Assembly: GCA_937899415.1 (NCBI GenBank)
Contig: CALBPI010000088.1
Span: 1 to 63,543 of the forward strand
DNA from: an uncultured Gammaproteobacteria bacterium
GTDB lineage: Bacteria; Pseudomonadota; Gammaproteobacteria; Steroidobacterales; Woeseiaceae
Direction: 5' to 3'
DNA: 63,543 nt
The position numbers and the translations under genes were made by a program. This document shows positions 37,977-47,170 of this stretch, in pieces; the first letter of the stretch is position 1; each line of letters starts with the position of its first letter. The notes below the pieces were generated by a model. It saw only the letters and a list, made by a program, of their open reading frames with translations, did not search any database and was not told where the DNA came from.

Positions 37977-40900
37977 TGGCCTGCTCCGCAGCCGCGCGAG
38001 CCGCGCGCCGTGAATTGCCCCACTCTTCGAAGCGTCGCAGCAGCACGTAAAACACGGGCGTGAAGATCAGCGCGAAGAATGTCAGCCCGAGCATTCCGGC
38101 AAAGACGGCCACGCCCATGACGTTGCGAATCTCGCTACCCGCGCCCGAGGCGAATACGAGCGGCAGGACGCCCGCATTGAAGCTGAAGCTCGTCATGAGG
38201 ATCGGGCGCAGACGAATGTGGCAGGCCTCGATGGCGGCGTCGGTAATGCTGCGGCCCGCACGCTCCAGGTCGCGCGCGAACTCGACGATGAGAATCGCGT
38301 TCTTGCAGGCCAGGCCGATCAACACGACGAGACCGATCTGCGTGAACACGTTGTTGTCGAGGAACGTCGGTGGTGCGACGGCGGGCGGCGGCGGCATCCA
38401 GCCCGCCGCAATCTTTAGGCCGAACAACATGCCCGTGACCTGGTTGAGCAGCCAGATGCCGCCGACTGCGGACAGCAGGCACAGCGGCACGACAAGAATG
38501 ATCGCGAGCGGCAGCGACCAGCTCTCATAGAGCGCCGCGAGCACCATAAATACGAAGAGGATCGACAGCGGGAACACGAGCCACTGCGCGCTGCTTTGCG
38601 TGGCCTGCTGGTAGGTCAGATTCGTCCACTCGAAACTGGCACCTCTAGGCAACACGTCACGCGCAATGTCCTCGACGACAGCCAGCGCATCACCCGAGGA
38701 CAGAATCGACGGATCGGTCTCTCCCGCAAGGTCGGCTGCCGGAAACCCGTTGTAGCGAATCACAGGGTCCGGGCCAAAGGTCTCGCGCAGACTCACGACG
38801 CTCGAGATGGGCACCATGCGGCCCATGGCGTCGCGCACCTTGATACGCGCGACGTCGGAGATTTCATCGCGGTACTGCGCGTCTGCCTGCACGTAGACGC
38901 CGTAGGTGCGACCAAAGCGGTTAAAGTCGTTGACGTAGGACGAACCCAGATAGGTCTGCAGCGCCTCGAACACTTCATCGAGTTGCAGGTTCTGCTCCTT
39001 TACCTTGCGCCGGTCGACGTCGGCCTTGAGCTGCGGCACGTTGGCCTGGAACGAACTCAGCACCGAAAACGGATCGAAACCGCGCGTCTGGCGGAGCTGA
39101 GCCGCCAACGTGTTGGTGACGTCGCTGAGCTCGCCGAAGCCGAGCCCGCCACGGTCCTGCACGTACATCTCGATGCCCGCCGAGTTACCGAGCCCGATCA
39201 CGGGCGGCGGCATGAGCGCGAAAGCGAGCCCTTCCTCGATGGCCGAAAATTTCACCGTGAGGTCCAGCGACAGGAAACTGCCCGTCTCATCGCGGTCTGC
39301 GAATGGCTCCAGGCCGATGAACATCGTGCCGATATTCGGTGTGTTGACGAAGTGAATGCCATTGAGACCCGGAAACGACACGGCGTTCTGCACGCCTGGC
39401 GTGTCCATGGCGATCTCGGCCATTTCCGAGAGCATCGCCTCGGTACGATCAATGGTCGCACCCTCGGGCAACAGGGCCACGGCAAACAGATACTGTTTGT
39501 CCTGGGTCGGGATAAAGCCCGGCGGCACGGACCGGAAGGCAAAGAAGCAAAGCACGACCAGGCCTGTGTAGATGACCATGAGCCGACCGCCGCGACGGAT
39601 GTAACTGCCGACCTTCTTGCCGTACCAGGCCGACCCGCGCTCGAAGACGCGATTGAACGGACGAAACAGCCAACCCAAACAGAACTCGATGACGCGGCCC
39701 GTAGTCTTCTGCGGCGCACCTTGCGGCTTGAGCAGCAGCGCGGCCATGGCGGGCGACAACGTCAGCGAGTTGAAGGTTGAGATCGCAACCGAAGCCGTGA
39801 TGGTGACCGCGAATTGCTGGTAGAACTTACCGGTGACACCGTCGAGGAAGGCGAGTGGCACGAACACCGCAAACAGCACGAGCGAGGTCGCAACGATGGG
39901 ACCCGACACCTCGTCCATGGCGTCTCGCGCGGCCTCGCGCGGCGACTTGCCCATCTCGATGTGGCGCTCGACGTTTTCCACGACGACGATCGCGTCATCC
40001 ACGACGATGCCAATCGACACCACGAGTCCGAACAGCGTCAGCACATTAATGGTGAAACCGAGTAGCAGCAGGATCGCGAACGCACCGACGATCGATACGG
40101 GCACGGCGAGCAACGGAATGATTGAGGCGCGCCAGGTCTGCAGGAACACCACAACGACGAGCACCACGAGTGCTACTGCTTGCAGCAGTGTCGTGATCAC
40201 CGACCGGATCGAGTCGCGCACAAACACCGTGGGGTCGTAGGCGACGTCCCAGCTCATGCCCGGCGGAAAATCATCCGCAAGCCGATTCATGGTGTCGCGT
40301 ACGGCCTGCGACAGCTCAAGCGCGTTGGCACCCGGCGACTCGAAAATCGGAATGGCCGAGGCCGCCTGGTTGTCGAGCAGCGATCGCAACGCGTAGGAGT
40401 CGGCACCAAGCTCGATGCGGGCCACGTCGCGAAGCTGCGTCACCTCGCCGGGCTCGCCGGCCTTGACGACGATGTCGCCAAACTCTTCTTCCGTGACGAG
40501 ACGTCCGTCAGCAGTCACCGACAGCTGGATCGGCGAGTCAGGCTGCGGTGGACCGCCAATGAGCCCGGCCGATGCCTGCAGGTTCTGCTCGCGGATGGCG
40601 TTCATGATGTCGCCAGCCGTGAGGCCGCGCGCGGCGGCCTTCTCTGGGTCGACCCAGATTCGCATCGAGTAGAGCCCGGCACCAAACACGAACGATTGAC
40701 CCACGCCCGGCAAGCGATCGATCTCGTCTTTGATACGCAGGTTCACGTAGTTCGACAAGTAGGCGCCGTCGTAGGTGCCGTCGGGTGACGTGACGTGCAC
40801 AACCATGGTCAGCGTCGGCGACGACTTCTCGACCGTCACGCCAAGCTGACGCACGGCTTCGGGCAGTCGCGGCGTCGATTGCGTTACGCGGTTTTGCGTG

Positions 40901-41226
40901 CGCACTGCCGCGAGATCGATATCGGTTCCGCTCGCGAAGGTCACCGAGAGCGTCATGCCGCCATCGGAACTCGCGACCGACTTCATGTAGATCATGCCCT
41001 CGACGCCGTTGATGGCTTCTTCGAGGGGTGCGGCGACAGTCTCCGAAATCGTCTGCGGGTCGGCGCCCGGGTAGCGCGCAATGACCTGCACCGTGGGCGG
41101 CACGACGTCGGGGTATTCGGTGACGGGCAGGTTCGGGATCGCGATGCTGCCGCAGATCAGAATGAACAGCGACAGCATGGCCGCAAACACGGGCCGGTCG
41201 ATAAAGGCCTTGGCAAAGCCGGACAT
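37969..41226 (-). CDS. RND multidrug efflux pump, HAE-1 family (AcrB-like)
   Basis: 1,085 residues, slightly longer than AcrB. It starts FAKAFIDRPVFAAMLSLFIL and has the proton-relay aspartates in SIGIVVDDAIVVVENVERH. Two large periplasmic loops and 12 transmembrane helices are visible. The C-terminal half carries GLVVLIGLACKNAILIVEFARD and GLTFFALIFTPVFYVLLRR. It exports hydrophobic compounds or drugs with proton influx. An alanine-, glycine- and proline-rich stretch (PPPPAVAPPTF) sits in a late loop. The gene lies 2 bp behind the adaptor gene. Confidence 0.96.
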   Translation of the reverse strand: MSGFAKAFIDRPVFAAMLSLFILICGSIAIPNLPVTEYPDVVPPTVQVIARYPGADPQTISETVAAPLEEAINGVEGMIYMKSVASSDGGMTLSVTFASGTDIDLAAVRTQNRVTQSTPRLPEAVRQLGVTVEKSSPTLTMVVHVTSPDGTYDGAYLSNYVNLRIKDEIDRLPGVGQSFVFGAGLYSMRIWVDPEKAAARGLTAGDIMNAIREQNLQASAGLIGGPPQPDSPIQLSVTADGRLVTEEEFGDIVVKAGEPGEVTQLRDVARIELGADSYALRSLLDNQAASAIPIFESPGANALELSQAVRDTMNRLADDFPPGMSWDVAYDPTVFVRDSIRSVITTLLQAVALVVLVVVVFLQTWRASIIPLLAVPVSIVGAFAILLLLGFTINVLTLFGLVVSIGIVVDDAIVVVENVERHIEMGKSPREAARDAMDEVSGPIVATSLVLFAVFVPLAFLDGVTGKFYQQFAVTITASVAISTFNSLTLSPAMAALLLKPQGAPQKTTGRVIEFCLGWLFRPFNRVFERGSAWYGKKVGSYIRRGGRLMVIYTGLVVLCFFAFRSVPPGFIPTQDKQYLFAVALLPEGATIDRTEAMLSEMAEIAMDTPGVQNAVSFPGLNGIHFVNTPNIGTMFIGLEPFADRDETGSFLSLDLTVKFSAIEEGLAFALMPPPVIGLGNSAGIEMYVQDRGGLGFGELSDVTNTLAAQLRQTRGFDPFSVLSSFQANVPQLKADVDRRKVKEQNLQLDEVFEALQTYLGSSYVNDFNRFGRTYGVYVQADAQYRDEISDVARIKVRDAMGRMVPISSVVSLRETFGPDPVIRYNGFPAADLAGETDPSILSSGDALAVVEDIARDVLPRGASFEWTNLTYQQATQSSAQWLVFPLSILFVFMVLAALYESWSLPLAIILVVPLCLLSAVGGIWLLNQVTGMLFGLKIAAGWMPPPPAVAPPTFLDNNVFTQIGLVVLIGLACKNAILIVEFARDLERAGRSITDAAIEACHIRLRPILMTSFSFNAGVLPLVFASGAGSEIRNVMGVAVFAGMLGLTFFALIFTPVFYVLLRRFEEWGNSRRAARAAAEQASA

Positions 41227-41228
41227 GG

Positions 41229-42434
41229 TCAGCCCTCGCTGGCGGCGGCCGCGGTCGCGGGACCGGCGGGCGCCGTCACGCGCAACGGATCTTCCATGGG
41301 CACGTCCGTGGGAATCACGGGTGCGCCATTAAAGAAGATCTTGCGCACCCCGTTGACCACGATCTTGTCGCCGGGCTCGAGCCCGGCGGCCACGACACGA
41401 AGACCATCGACCTCGCGCCCGAGCGTCACATCACGGCGCAACGCCGTGTTGCCTTCGCCGAGCACGTAGACGTACTTGCGGTCCTGGTCCGTGAGCACGG
41501 CCACGTCGTGGATGAGCAACGCTTCAAAGTCACTGCGGCCCAGCAGGCGTACACGCGCGAAAAGGCCGGGAATCAGGTAGCCATCGGCGTTGTCGAGAAT
41601 CGCGCGCCCCTGGATCGTGCCCGTCTCGGGGTTGATGCGGTTGTCGACGAAATCCATGGTGCCGCGGAACGGGAAGTCCGTGTCGTTGGCAAGCCCAACC
41701 TGTACCGGGTTCGGGGCCTCGCGCGAGCTGGGCCGGTCGCCCGTCTGCGCCTGTGCCTGATACTTCAGGTAGATGCGTTCATCACCCTCGAAGATCACAT
41801 GCACGGGGTCGATGCCGACGAGCGTCGCGAGCAGCGTCGTGCCGGGCGAGATCAGGTTGCCGACGTCGACAAGCGCCTCGCCGATGCGCCCGCGCATGGG
41901 TGCTTTGAGCACCGTGAACTCGAGGTCGAGTTCTGCGCGCTCGAGCGCCGCGCGGGCACTGCCCAGTGCCGCGCGGGCCTGGCGATGCTCGCCTTCGCGA
42001 CGTGCGAGCTCTTCGGTCGACAGTGCACGCGCCTCGCGCAGCACCTCGCCGCGCTGGAGTTCGGACTCGGCCAACGAGAAGCGGGCCTCGGCCTGCTCGA
42101 GATCCGCACGGGCCAGTGCGACTGCCGCAAGGTATTCGCGTTGATCGATCGTAAATAAGGTGTCGCCCGCCTCGACGACCTGACCGTCCTCGAAATGCAC
42201 CTCACGCAGGTAGCCCTGCACGCGGGGGCGAATCTCGACGTCATCGACGGCCACGATGCGGCCCGTGAACTCGTCCCACTCGGTGATGTTGCGCACCACC
42301 ACTTCGGACACGCTGACATTGGCGGGCGGCGGCTGACCGGGCCCGCCCCCGCCACCGCAGGCGGCCAGGAGTGCAGAGAGAACAACGAGGGTTTGGGGTC
42401 GCAGGACACGTGCGACACGCTGGGGGTGTGTCAT
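41229..42434 (-). CDS. RND efflux periplasmic adaptor (AcrA/MexE-type lipoprotein)
   Basis: 401 residues from an ATG at 42434, 4 bp after the tetR stop (GGAG lies upstream). The signal peptide ends in lipobox LAAC followed by five glycines. Domains are in family order: beta-barrel strand and lipoyl half (IRPRVQGYLREVHFEDGQVVEAGDTLF), an alpha-helical hairpin with heptads (about 95-165), the second lipoyl half (LKAPMRGRIGEALVDVGNLI), a beta-barrel and a membrane-proximal domain. It links the pump at 37969-41226 to the outer-membrane factor. A frame open further upstream to 42920 is only read-through of the tetR region. Confidence 0.94.
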   Translation of the reverse strand: MTHPQRVARVLRPQTLVVLSALLAACGGGGGPGQPPPANVSVSEVVVRNITEWDEFTGRIVAVDDVEIRPRVQGYLREVHFEDGQVVEAGDTLFTIDQREYLAAVALARADLEQAEARFSLAESELQRGEVLREARALSTEELARREGEHRQARAALGSARAALERAELDLEFTVLKAPMRGRIGEALVDVGNLISPGTTLLATLVGIDPVHVIFEGDERIYLKYQAQAQTGDRPSSREAPNPVQVGLANDTDFPFRGTMDFVDNRINPETGTIQGRAILDNADGYLIPGLFARVRLLGRSDFEALLIHDVAVLTDQDRKYVYVLGEGNTALRRDVTLGREVDGLRVVAAGLEPGDKIVVNGVRKIFFNGAPVIPTDVPMEDPLRVTAPAGPATAAAASEG

Positions 42435-42438
42435 TGCA

Positions 42439-43005
42439 TCAGTCTCCGGTCGAGCTCGCCGGCTCGGTCCATTCGCGGGCAAGCTCCTCGAGCAGGTCCC
42501 GCAGGCGTTCTTTGAGCGGTTCGGGCAGTTCCGGGCAACCGAAGAAGTCGGCCCAGAACATGCCCATGGCCGCGAGGCGCAGCAATTGCTGGCGCAGCGC
42601 GGCGTCGGAATCATCAATTTTGGCCAGGCGCTCTGCCTCGTAGGCGCGCGCCGGCTCCAGCACAGAAGGGTCGTGCATCGCCGCACCGACCATGCCCGAG
42701 ACGAAACGGCGCCGATCGGTATCGGGCGCCGTGTGGACGCGCAGAAAGCCCAGGAGGTCGGCCAGCGCCTCGGGCTCATCCTGGGGCCTGTGTTCGGCCT
42801 CGGCGGCGTCCCAGTGCTGCAGGTCGTGCTCGATGAGCGCCCGCAGCAGGGCCTGTTTGGTCGCAAAGTGGTAGGTGATACCGCCGCGGGTGATACCGCT
42901 GACCTCGACGAGCTCTTCATAGGTCAGCGCACCGGCGCCACGTTCCATGACGATCTGGCGCGCCGCATCGAGGACACGGTTTCGGGCTATGGGGGGACGG
43001 GACAT
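42439..43005 (-). CDS. TetR-family repressor of the RND operon
   Basis: 188 residues from an ATG at 43005. The N-terminal helix-turn-helix is RNRVLDAARQIVMERG, then TYEELVEVSGITRGGITYHFATKQALL; the C-terminal ligand domain ends in a WTEPASSTGD tail. It is the first gene of the efflux operon. Two copies of a 16-bp palindrome start 11 bp upstream of its ATG, as expected for an autorepressor that also controls the pump. The inducer is unknown but is probably a pump substrate. Upstream ATGs in frame would translate through the palindromes and were rejected. Confidence 0.93.
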   Translation of the reverse strand: MSRPPIARNRVLDAARQIVMERGAGALTYEELVEVSGITRGGITYHFATKQALLRALIEHDLQHWDAAEAEHRPQDEPEALADLLGFLRVHTAPDTDRRRFVSGMVGAAMHDPSVLEPARAYEAERLAKIDDSDAALRQQLLRLAAMGMFWADFFGCPELPEPLKERLRDLLEELAREWTEPASSTGD

Positions 43006-43016
43006 AAGAGTTACTA

Positions 43017-43055
43017 TACAGAACGTTCTGTACAAACTATACAGAACGTTCTGTT
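43017..43055. promoter_or_regulatory. Tandem palindromic TetR operators
   Basis: TACAGAACGTTCTGTA (43017-43032) is a perfect palindrome, and TACAGAACGTTCTGTT (43040-43055) is a near-perfect copy. The two lie in a 23-bp direct repeat starting ACTATACAGAACGTTCTGT. They overlap the tetR promoter region and lie 130 bp before the divergent MacB-type operon, so TetR could control both units. Confidence 0.85.
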
Positions 43056-43184
43056 TAGAAACACGACGAATTTCTGATCGGGCCCGCAATGCACTGCAAC
43101 GAACTCGCGGGCTCGGGCATCTCATAAGGACCGGGCTGCGCATCCGCGGCGCTGCAGCCACCGAAGGTGCAATAAACTAAAACA

Positions 43185-43877
43185 ATGCCGAGCCCAATGA
43201 TCGCCACCCAAGCCCTCACCCGAACCTTCCACGTTGGAGATGCCACGGTTCATGCGCTGGATGCCGTGGACCTCGAGGTCCACCCAGGCGAGTTTGTCGC
43301 CGTTATGGGCCCTTCCGGCTCCGGCAAGTCCACACTGATGAATATCCTGGGTTGCCTGGATACCCCGGATGCCGGCGAATACCGGCTCCTCGACGAGGCC
43401 GTCAGCGAACTGGACGACGAGTCACTGTCGCGCATCCGCAATGCGCACATCGGTTTCGTGTTCCAGAGTTTTCACCTACTGCCGCGCATGTCGGCACTCG
43501 AAAACACGTTGCTGCCCCTGCGCTACGCCGAATCGGAGCCCGAAGGCGCCCGCGAACGCGCACATGAACTGCTCGCAAAGCTGGGCCTGGGCGACCGGCT
43601 TGACCACCGCCCCAACCAGCTATCGGGCGGCCAGCGCCAGCGGGTCGCGATCGCACGCGCGCTCGTGAGCACCCCGCCCCTGCTATTGGCGGATGAACCA
43701 ACGGGAAACCTCGACAGTCGAACCTCGGACGAGATCATGCAGCTTTTTACAGGGCTCAACGCCGAGGGCCAGACCATCGTCATGGTCACCCACGAAGACG
43801 AAATTGCGGCTTACGCGAGCCGTGTCATTCACATGCGAGACGGAAAAATTGAACGTGACCACGTCAAAGCGGCTTAG
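43185..43877 (+). CDS. ABC transporter ATPase, MacB/LolD type
   Basis: 230 residues with a complete nucleotide-binding domain: Walker A GPSGSGKST (about 44-52), Q-loop FVFQSFHLLPRM, signature LSGGQRQR, Walker B LLLADEPTGNLDSRT with catalytic Glu, and the switch histidine in VTHEDE. NLDSRTSDEIM is typical of the MacB/LolD/FtsE subfamily. It is the first gene of a five-gene operon and must power the FtsX-type permease at 47167-48420. The ATG at 43185 has only a weak ribosome site; a second ATG (43197) is possible. Confidence 0.94.
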   Translation: MPSPMIATQALTRTFHVGDATVHALDAVDLEVHPGEFVAVMGPSGSGKSTLMNILGCLDTPDAGEYRLLDEAVSELDDESLSRIRNAHIGFVFQSFHLLPRMSALENTLLPLRYAESEPEGARERAHELLAKLGLGDRLDHRPNQLSGGQRQRVAIARALVSTPPLLLADEPTGNLDSRTSDEIMQLFTGLNAEGQTIVMVTHEDEIAAYASRVIHMRDGKIERDHVKAA

Positions 43878-44829
43878 CACACTGGCCGCCATCATCATCG
43901 GTGGCGCAGGCCTGGGAACAGCCGAGGCCGGCCCCTTGCTGACTGGCGTCATCGAGGACGTCAACGCGCAGACCATCGAGATGCCGTCGCTGCCCGGTGC
44001 GTGGCAGCGTCGCATCGAATGGATGGCGGAAGAAGGCACCAGAGTGAAGGCCGGTGATCTCGTGGTGAAACTCGACCCCGGCACGCTCATCGCCGAGGAA
44101 GAGCAGGCGCGGACCGACCTCGAGAAAAGACGCTTTACGGCGGCGCGCGGTGTCGATGAGCTCAAGCTGCAAGTATTGGATGCGGAGCAGTTGCTGGCGT
44201 TTGAAACGTCGAATGTCGCGCTTGCTGAGCTCGACGCAATCATTCCCGAAGAGACCATTCCCCGACTTGACTTCGAGCGCTACCAACTCGCTTTGTCGAT
44301 CTATCAGCAATCGCGCACACGCGCCGAACAGGAGCTCGAGAATCGGCGTGCCGCGCTGCGCGATGAACAACGTCAGGCAGCACTCGAGATCGAACAGGCG
44401 GAGCGCACCTACAACCGGATTCGCGACGCACTGACTGCCACCGAGATTCGCGCTGACAAAGCGGGATTCATGATCTATGCCGAAAACCCGTTCACGGGCC
44501 GCAAGATCTACCCAGGCGATACACTGTATGCCGGACTCAAAATTGCTTCGGTCGCCAGCCGCGACGACCTGCAGGTTCGCCTGTGGATTCACGAAGCCGA
44601 TTTTCGCGAAGTGGAACCCGGTCAGCGCCTGGAAATCGCAGCGGATGCACAAGGCATCGAGACCTTTCCCGCGACAATCAGCTGGCGTTCGAGCCAGGCC
44701 ATCACGCGTGAGGAATGGAGTGACAGTGGTTATTTCGAGGCGTTCGCGAAACCGGGTGTCTCGCTACCCGCAGCGATCATGCCGGGCATGAGCGTCCTCG
44801 CCGTATCGGACCTTGGAGAGTCGCCATGA
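43855..44829 (+). CDS. HlyD-type periplasmic adaptor 1 of the MacB-like operon
   Basis: 324 residues from a GTG at 43855 that overlaps the end of the ATPase gene; a TTG at 43849 is an alternative. The GTG gives a signal peptide (TLAAIIIGGAGLGTAEA). A lipoyl half-motif follows (WMAEEGTRVKAGDLVVKLDP), then a long helical hairpin (about 95-200, with EQELENRRAALRDEQRQAALE) and the second half with KIYPGDTLYAGLKIASV. The beta-barrel part is short. It is one of three different adaptors encoded in a row. Sequence similarity among them is low, so they are not recent duplicates. Confidence 0.82.
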   Translation: MTTSKRLSTLAAIIIGGAGLGTAEAGPLLTGVIEDVNAQTIEMPSLPGAWQRRIEWMAEEGTRVKAGDLVVKLDPGTLIAEEEQARTDLEKRRFTAARGVDELKLQVLDAEQLLAFETSNVALAELDAIIPEETIPRLDFERYQLALSIYQQSRTRAEQELENRRAALRDEQRQAALEIEQAERTYNRIRDALTATEIRADKAGFMIYAENPFTGRKIYPGDTLYAGLKIASVASRDDLQVRLWIHEADFREVEPGQRLEIAADAQGIETFPATISWRSSQAITREEWSDSGYFEAFAKPGVSLPAAIMPGMSVLAVSDLGESP

Positions 44830-45977
44830 TGTGGAAACGACGCGTCATCGCAGCTGCGCTCTTCAGCATTTGCACCGTTGCACAAGCTGAGCAATGGCAG
44901 GAACTCGAAGCACGAGACCGGCCAATCACCGTTACGGCCAGCGGTGTTGTCGCGTCACGCGAGGCGCTGCGATTCGGACCGCCGCCCTCGCAGAGCTGGC
45001 GCATCACGATCACCAAGCTGGCGCGTGAAGGCACGCGCGTTAAAAAAGGCGATGTACTTGCTGAATTCGACGGTGCAGCCACCGACGACAGGCTGAACCA
45101 AAGGCAGGCTGACCTTGGCCAGAAGCAGTCCGAACTGGCATCACTTCGAGAGGCTCAGGCCCGGGAAATAGAGGACGACAAGGTTCGGCTCGCCGCCGCC
45201 AAGAGTGACGCTGACAAGGCGGCGCGCAAGGCGTCGGTGGACCCCCAGGTCTACGCGGGGCTCGAGTACCGCAAGCTGGTGGAAGAGCGCCGGGCTACAG
45301 AAGACACCTACCGACGCGAACAATCGCGCACGGCGCTTGTGGCGCGCGTACGCCAGTCCAAGCTTGCCGAGCTCGAAGCGGACATCCGTCGTCTTGAGAG
45401 CGAAGTGGCTGGCGCCAAGGCAGAGCTTGAGTCGTTCACGATTCGCTCACCGCGCGATGGACTCGTGATCGTTGGGACTGACCAACAGGGCCAGAAACTC
45501 GATGCCAACGATGCCGTGAACCCGGGTATGACCGTCGTCGAAGTCATTAACGACCAGGTGCTGGTTATCGAAGCCGAAGTGCCCGAGTTTGCGGCCGCGA
45601 GTCTGGCCGTGGGTCAATCAGCGCGTGTCGCACTCGACGTCGCGGGCAGTGGCGAGCTCCAGGGCACCATCGTTGAGGTGTCGAGTATCGTGCGGCGCCA
45701 GTCGCGCTTCTCGCAGGCCATGGTGCGTGACGTCTCCATTCAGCTTGAGGATGACACGGTGCCCCTGCGCCCGGGTATGTCGACGCAAGTCACGCTCGTC
45801 GTCGACACCATATCGAATGCGCTCGCTGTTCCCGAACAAGCGCTCCGTTACCGTGACGGCCAGCCGGGCCTCATGGTCCGCGGTGATGGCTGGCAACCCG
45901 TGACCCTCGGTGGTCTCAGCGCAGGCTTGCGCATCATCGTCGACGGCGTCGACGCCGGAAAGGAGATTGCACTGTGA
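44826..45977 (+). CDS. HlyD-type periplasmic adaptor 2 of the MacB-like operon
   Basis: 383 residues with a signal peptide cleaved after TVAQA (about residue 20). Features are a lipoyl half (LAREGTRVKKGDVLAEFDG), a helical hairpin of about 110 residues rich in Lys/Glu/Ala heptads, the second lipoyl half (IRSPRDGLVIVG) and a complete barrel plus membrane-proximal domain (VPEQALRYRDGQPGLMVRGDGWQPVTLG). This is the most complete of the three adaptors. Its start overlaps the stop of adaptor 1 (ATGA) and its stop overlaps adaptor 3, which implies coupled translation. Confidence 0.88.
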   Translation: MMWKRRVIAAALFSICTVAQAEQWQELEARDRPITVTASGVVASREALRFGPPPSQSWRITITKLAREGTRVKKGDVLAEFDGAATDDRLNQRQADLGQKQSELASLREAQAREIEDDKVRLAAAKSDADKAARKASVDPQVYAGLEYRKLVEERRATEDTYRREQSRTALVARVRQSKLAELEADIRRLESEVAGAKAELESFTIRSPRDGLVIVGTDQQGQKLDANDAVNPGMTVVEVINDQVLVIEAEVPEFAAASLAVGQSARVALDVAGSGELQGTIVEVSSIVRRQSRFSQAMVRDVSIQLEDDTVPLRPGMSTQVTLVVDTISNALAVPEQALRYRDGQPGLMVRGDGWQPVTLGGLSAGLRIIVDGVDAGKEIAL

Positions 45978-47170
45978 ATGCATCAACTCGCTTGGCGATT
46001 TCCGTTGCTACGCTTTTCGTCGCTGCTTGCGGCAATGACACCGCAACCATGCCAACCGTGTCCGCAGCTTCAAAGGATGTCGAATTCACCGTCCCGGCGC
46101 GCGGCGAGCTTGTGGCCTCGGAGGCCCTGCCCGTCGCATTGCCCCCCGGTATCCGTATGGGCTTCAACATCTCCTGGATGGCGCCGGAGTTCTCCGAAGT
46201 GAGCAAAGGTGATGTTGTCGCGCGCTTCGACGACGAACGCATTCTGGAGACGCGTCAAGACACGGCACTCGCGATTGCCAAGTCGGACTTCAAACTGGCT
46301 GAACTCGCGCGGGTCGGTGCGCTCGAGCAGGTTCGCATTGATCACGAGACAGACCGCGTCGACGGTGAAAAGCGTATTACCGAGACTTACGCTAACGTCG
46401 ATGAGCGGCTCATGAGTCGTAACGAGATCATCGACGCACTTTCCGACGTTGAGTACCTCAACGTCGCCTCGGCTTTCCTGGAGTGGCAGTGGGAGACCTT
46501 CGACCAGCGTACTCAGGCGGAAGCCAACACGATCATCGCCGAGCAACAGGGCGAGAAAGCCAAGCTCGACAAACAGGACACGGCGCTCGGCATGATGGAA
46601 CTGCGCAGCCCCGCCGACGGTACCTTCGTCTATGCCGAAACGCCCTGGGGCGAGAAGCTCGGCAAGGGCAAGCGCGTATTCCCGGGCATGCCCGTCGGCG
46701 TGCTACCCGTCAAAGGCAAAGTACGTGCGCGGCTCTACGTGACCGAGAGCGAAGCCATCGGGCTCGCTGAGGCGCAGGCCGTGCGCTTCCGCCTCGACAG
46801 CGCGCCCGAGCAGTCCTTCACGGCAAGCGTCATCTCAGTGTCTGCCGTTGCCACGCCGCTCGATCGTGAGAACCCGCAGAAGTTCTTCACCGTAGAAGCC
46901 GACATCGACAACATCGCCGCCGAGCTCATGCGCGTCGGCAGTCAGCTGCGCGCCGAGATCATCACAGGCGCACTTGAAGACGCCATTGTTGTACCGTCAC
47001 AGGCCGTGTACGGCGACGACAACGCGTCCTGGGTCTATGTCGCTGCGGGTGGTGAGCCCGAGAAGCGCACGATCACGTTGGGCCAGCGCGGCGCCGATCT
47101 CGTGGAGATCGCAGGCGGCCTCGAGCCCGGCGAGCGCATTGCGCTCATCAGCCCGGACGAAGCCGGGTGA
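45974..47170 (+). CDS. HlyD-type periplasmic adaptor 3 of the MacB-like operon, lipoprotein
   Basis: 398 residues with a lipoprotein signal (ATLFVAACG, lipobox VAAC), unlike adaptors 1 and 2. A lipoyl half (MAPEFSEVSKGDVVARFDD), a helical hairpin (about 85-195), the second half with LRSPADGTFVYAETPWGEKL and a barrel/membrane-proximal part (VPSQAVYGDDNASWVYVAAGGEPEKRTITLGQ) follow. The GTG of the permease overlaps its stop. A lipid anchor means it stays on a membrane while the other two may be soluble or anchored by their uncleaved signal. Confidence 0.88.
   Translation: MNASTRLAISVATLFVAACGNDTATMPTVSAASKDVEFTVPARGELVASEALPVALPPGIRMGFNISWMAPEFSEVSKGDVVARFDDERILETRQDTALAIAKSDFKLAELARVGALEQVRIDHETDRVDGEKRITETYANVDERLMSRNEIIDALSDVEYLNVASAFLEWQWETFDQRTQAEANTIIAEQQGEKAKLDKQDTALGMMELRSPADGTFVYAETPWGEKLGKGKRVFPGMPVGVLPVKGKVRARLYVTESEAIGLAEAQAVRFRLDSAPEQSFTASVISVSAVATPLDRENPQKFFTVEADIDNIAAELMRVGSQLRAEIITGALEDAIVVPSQAVYGDDNASWVYVAAGGEPEKRTITLGQRGADLVEIAGGLEPGERIALISPDEAG

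Noticed and set aside
41229-42920. 563-residue version of the RND adaptor
   Set aside because: The first 162 residues read the tetR gene in another frame; the lipoprotein signal begins at 42434.
43055-43207. Small minus-strand frame with a hydrophobic start and GGC lipobox-like end, beginning at GTG 43207
   Set aside because: It overlaps the start of the ABC ATPase head-on and the tetR operators, and its lipobox is poor. Possible, but not supported enough to list as a gene.
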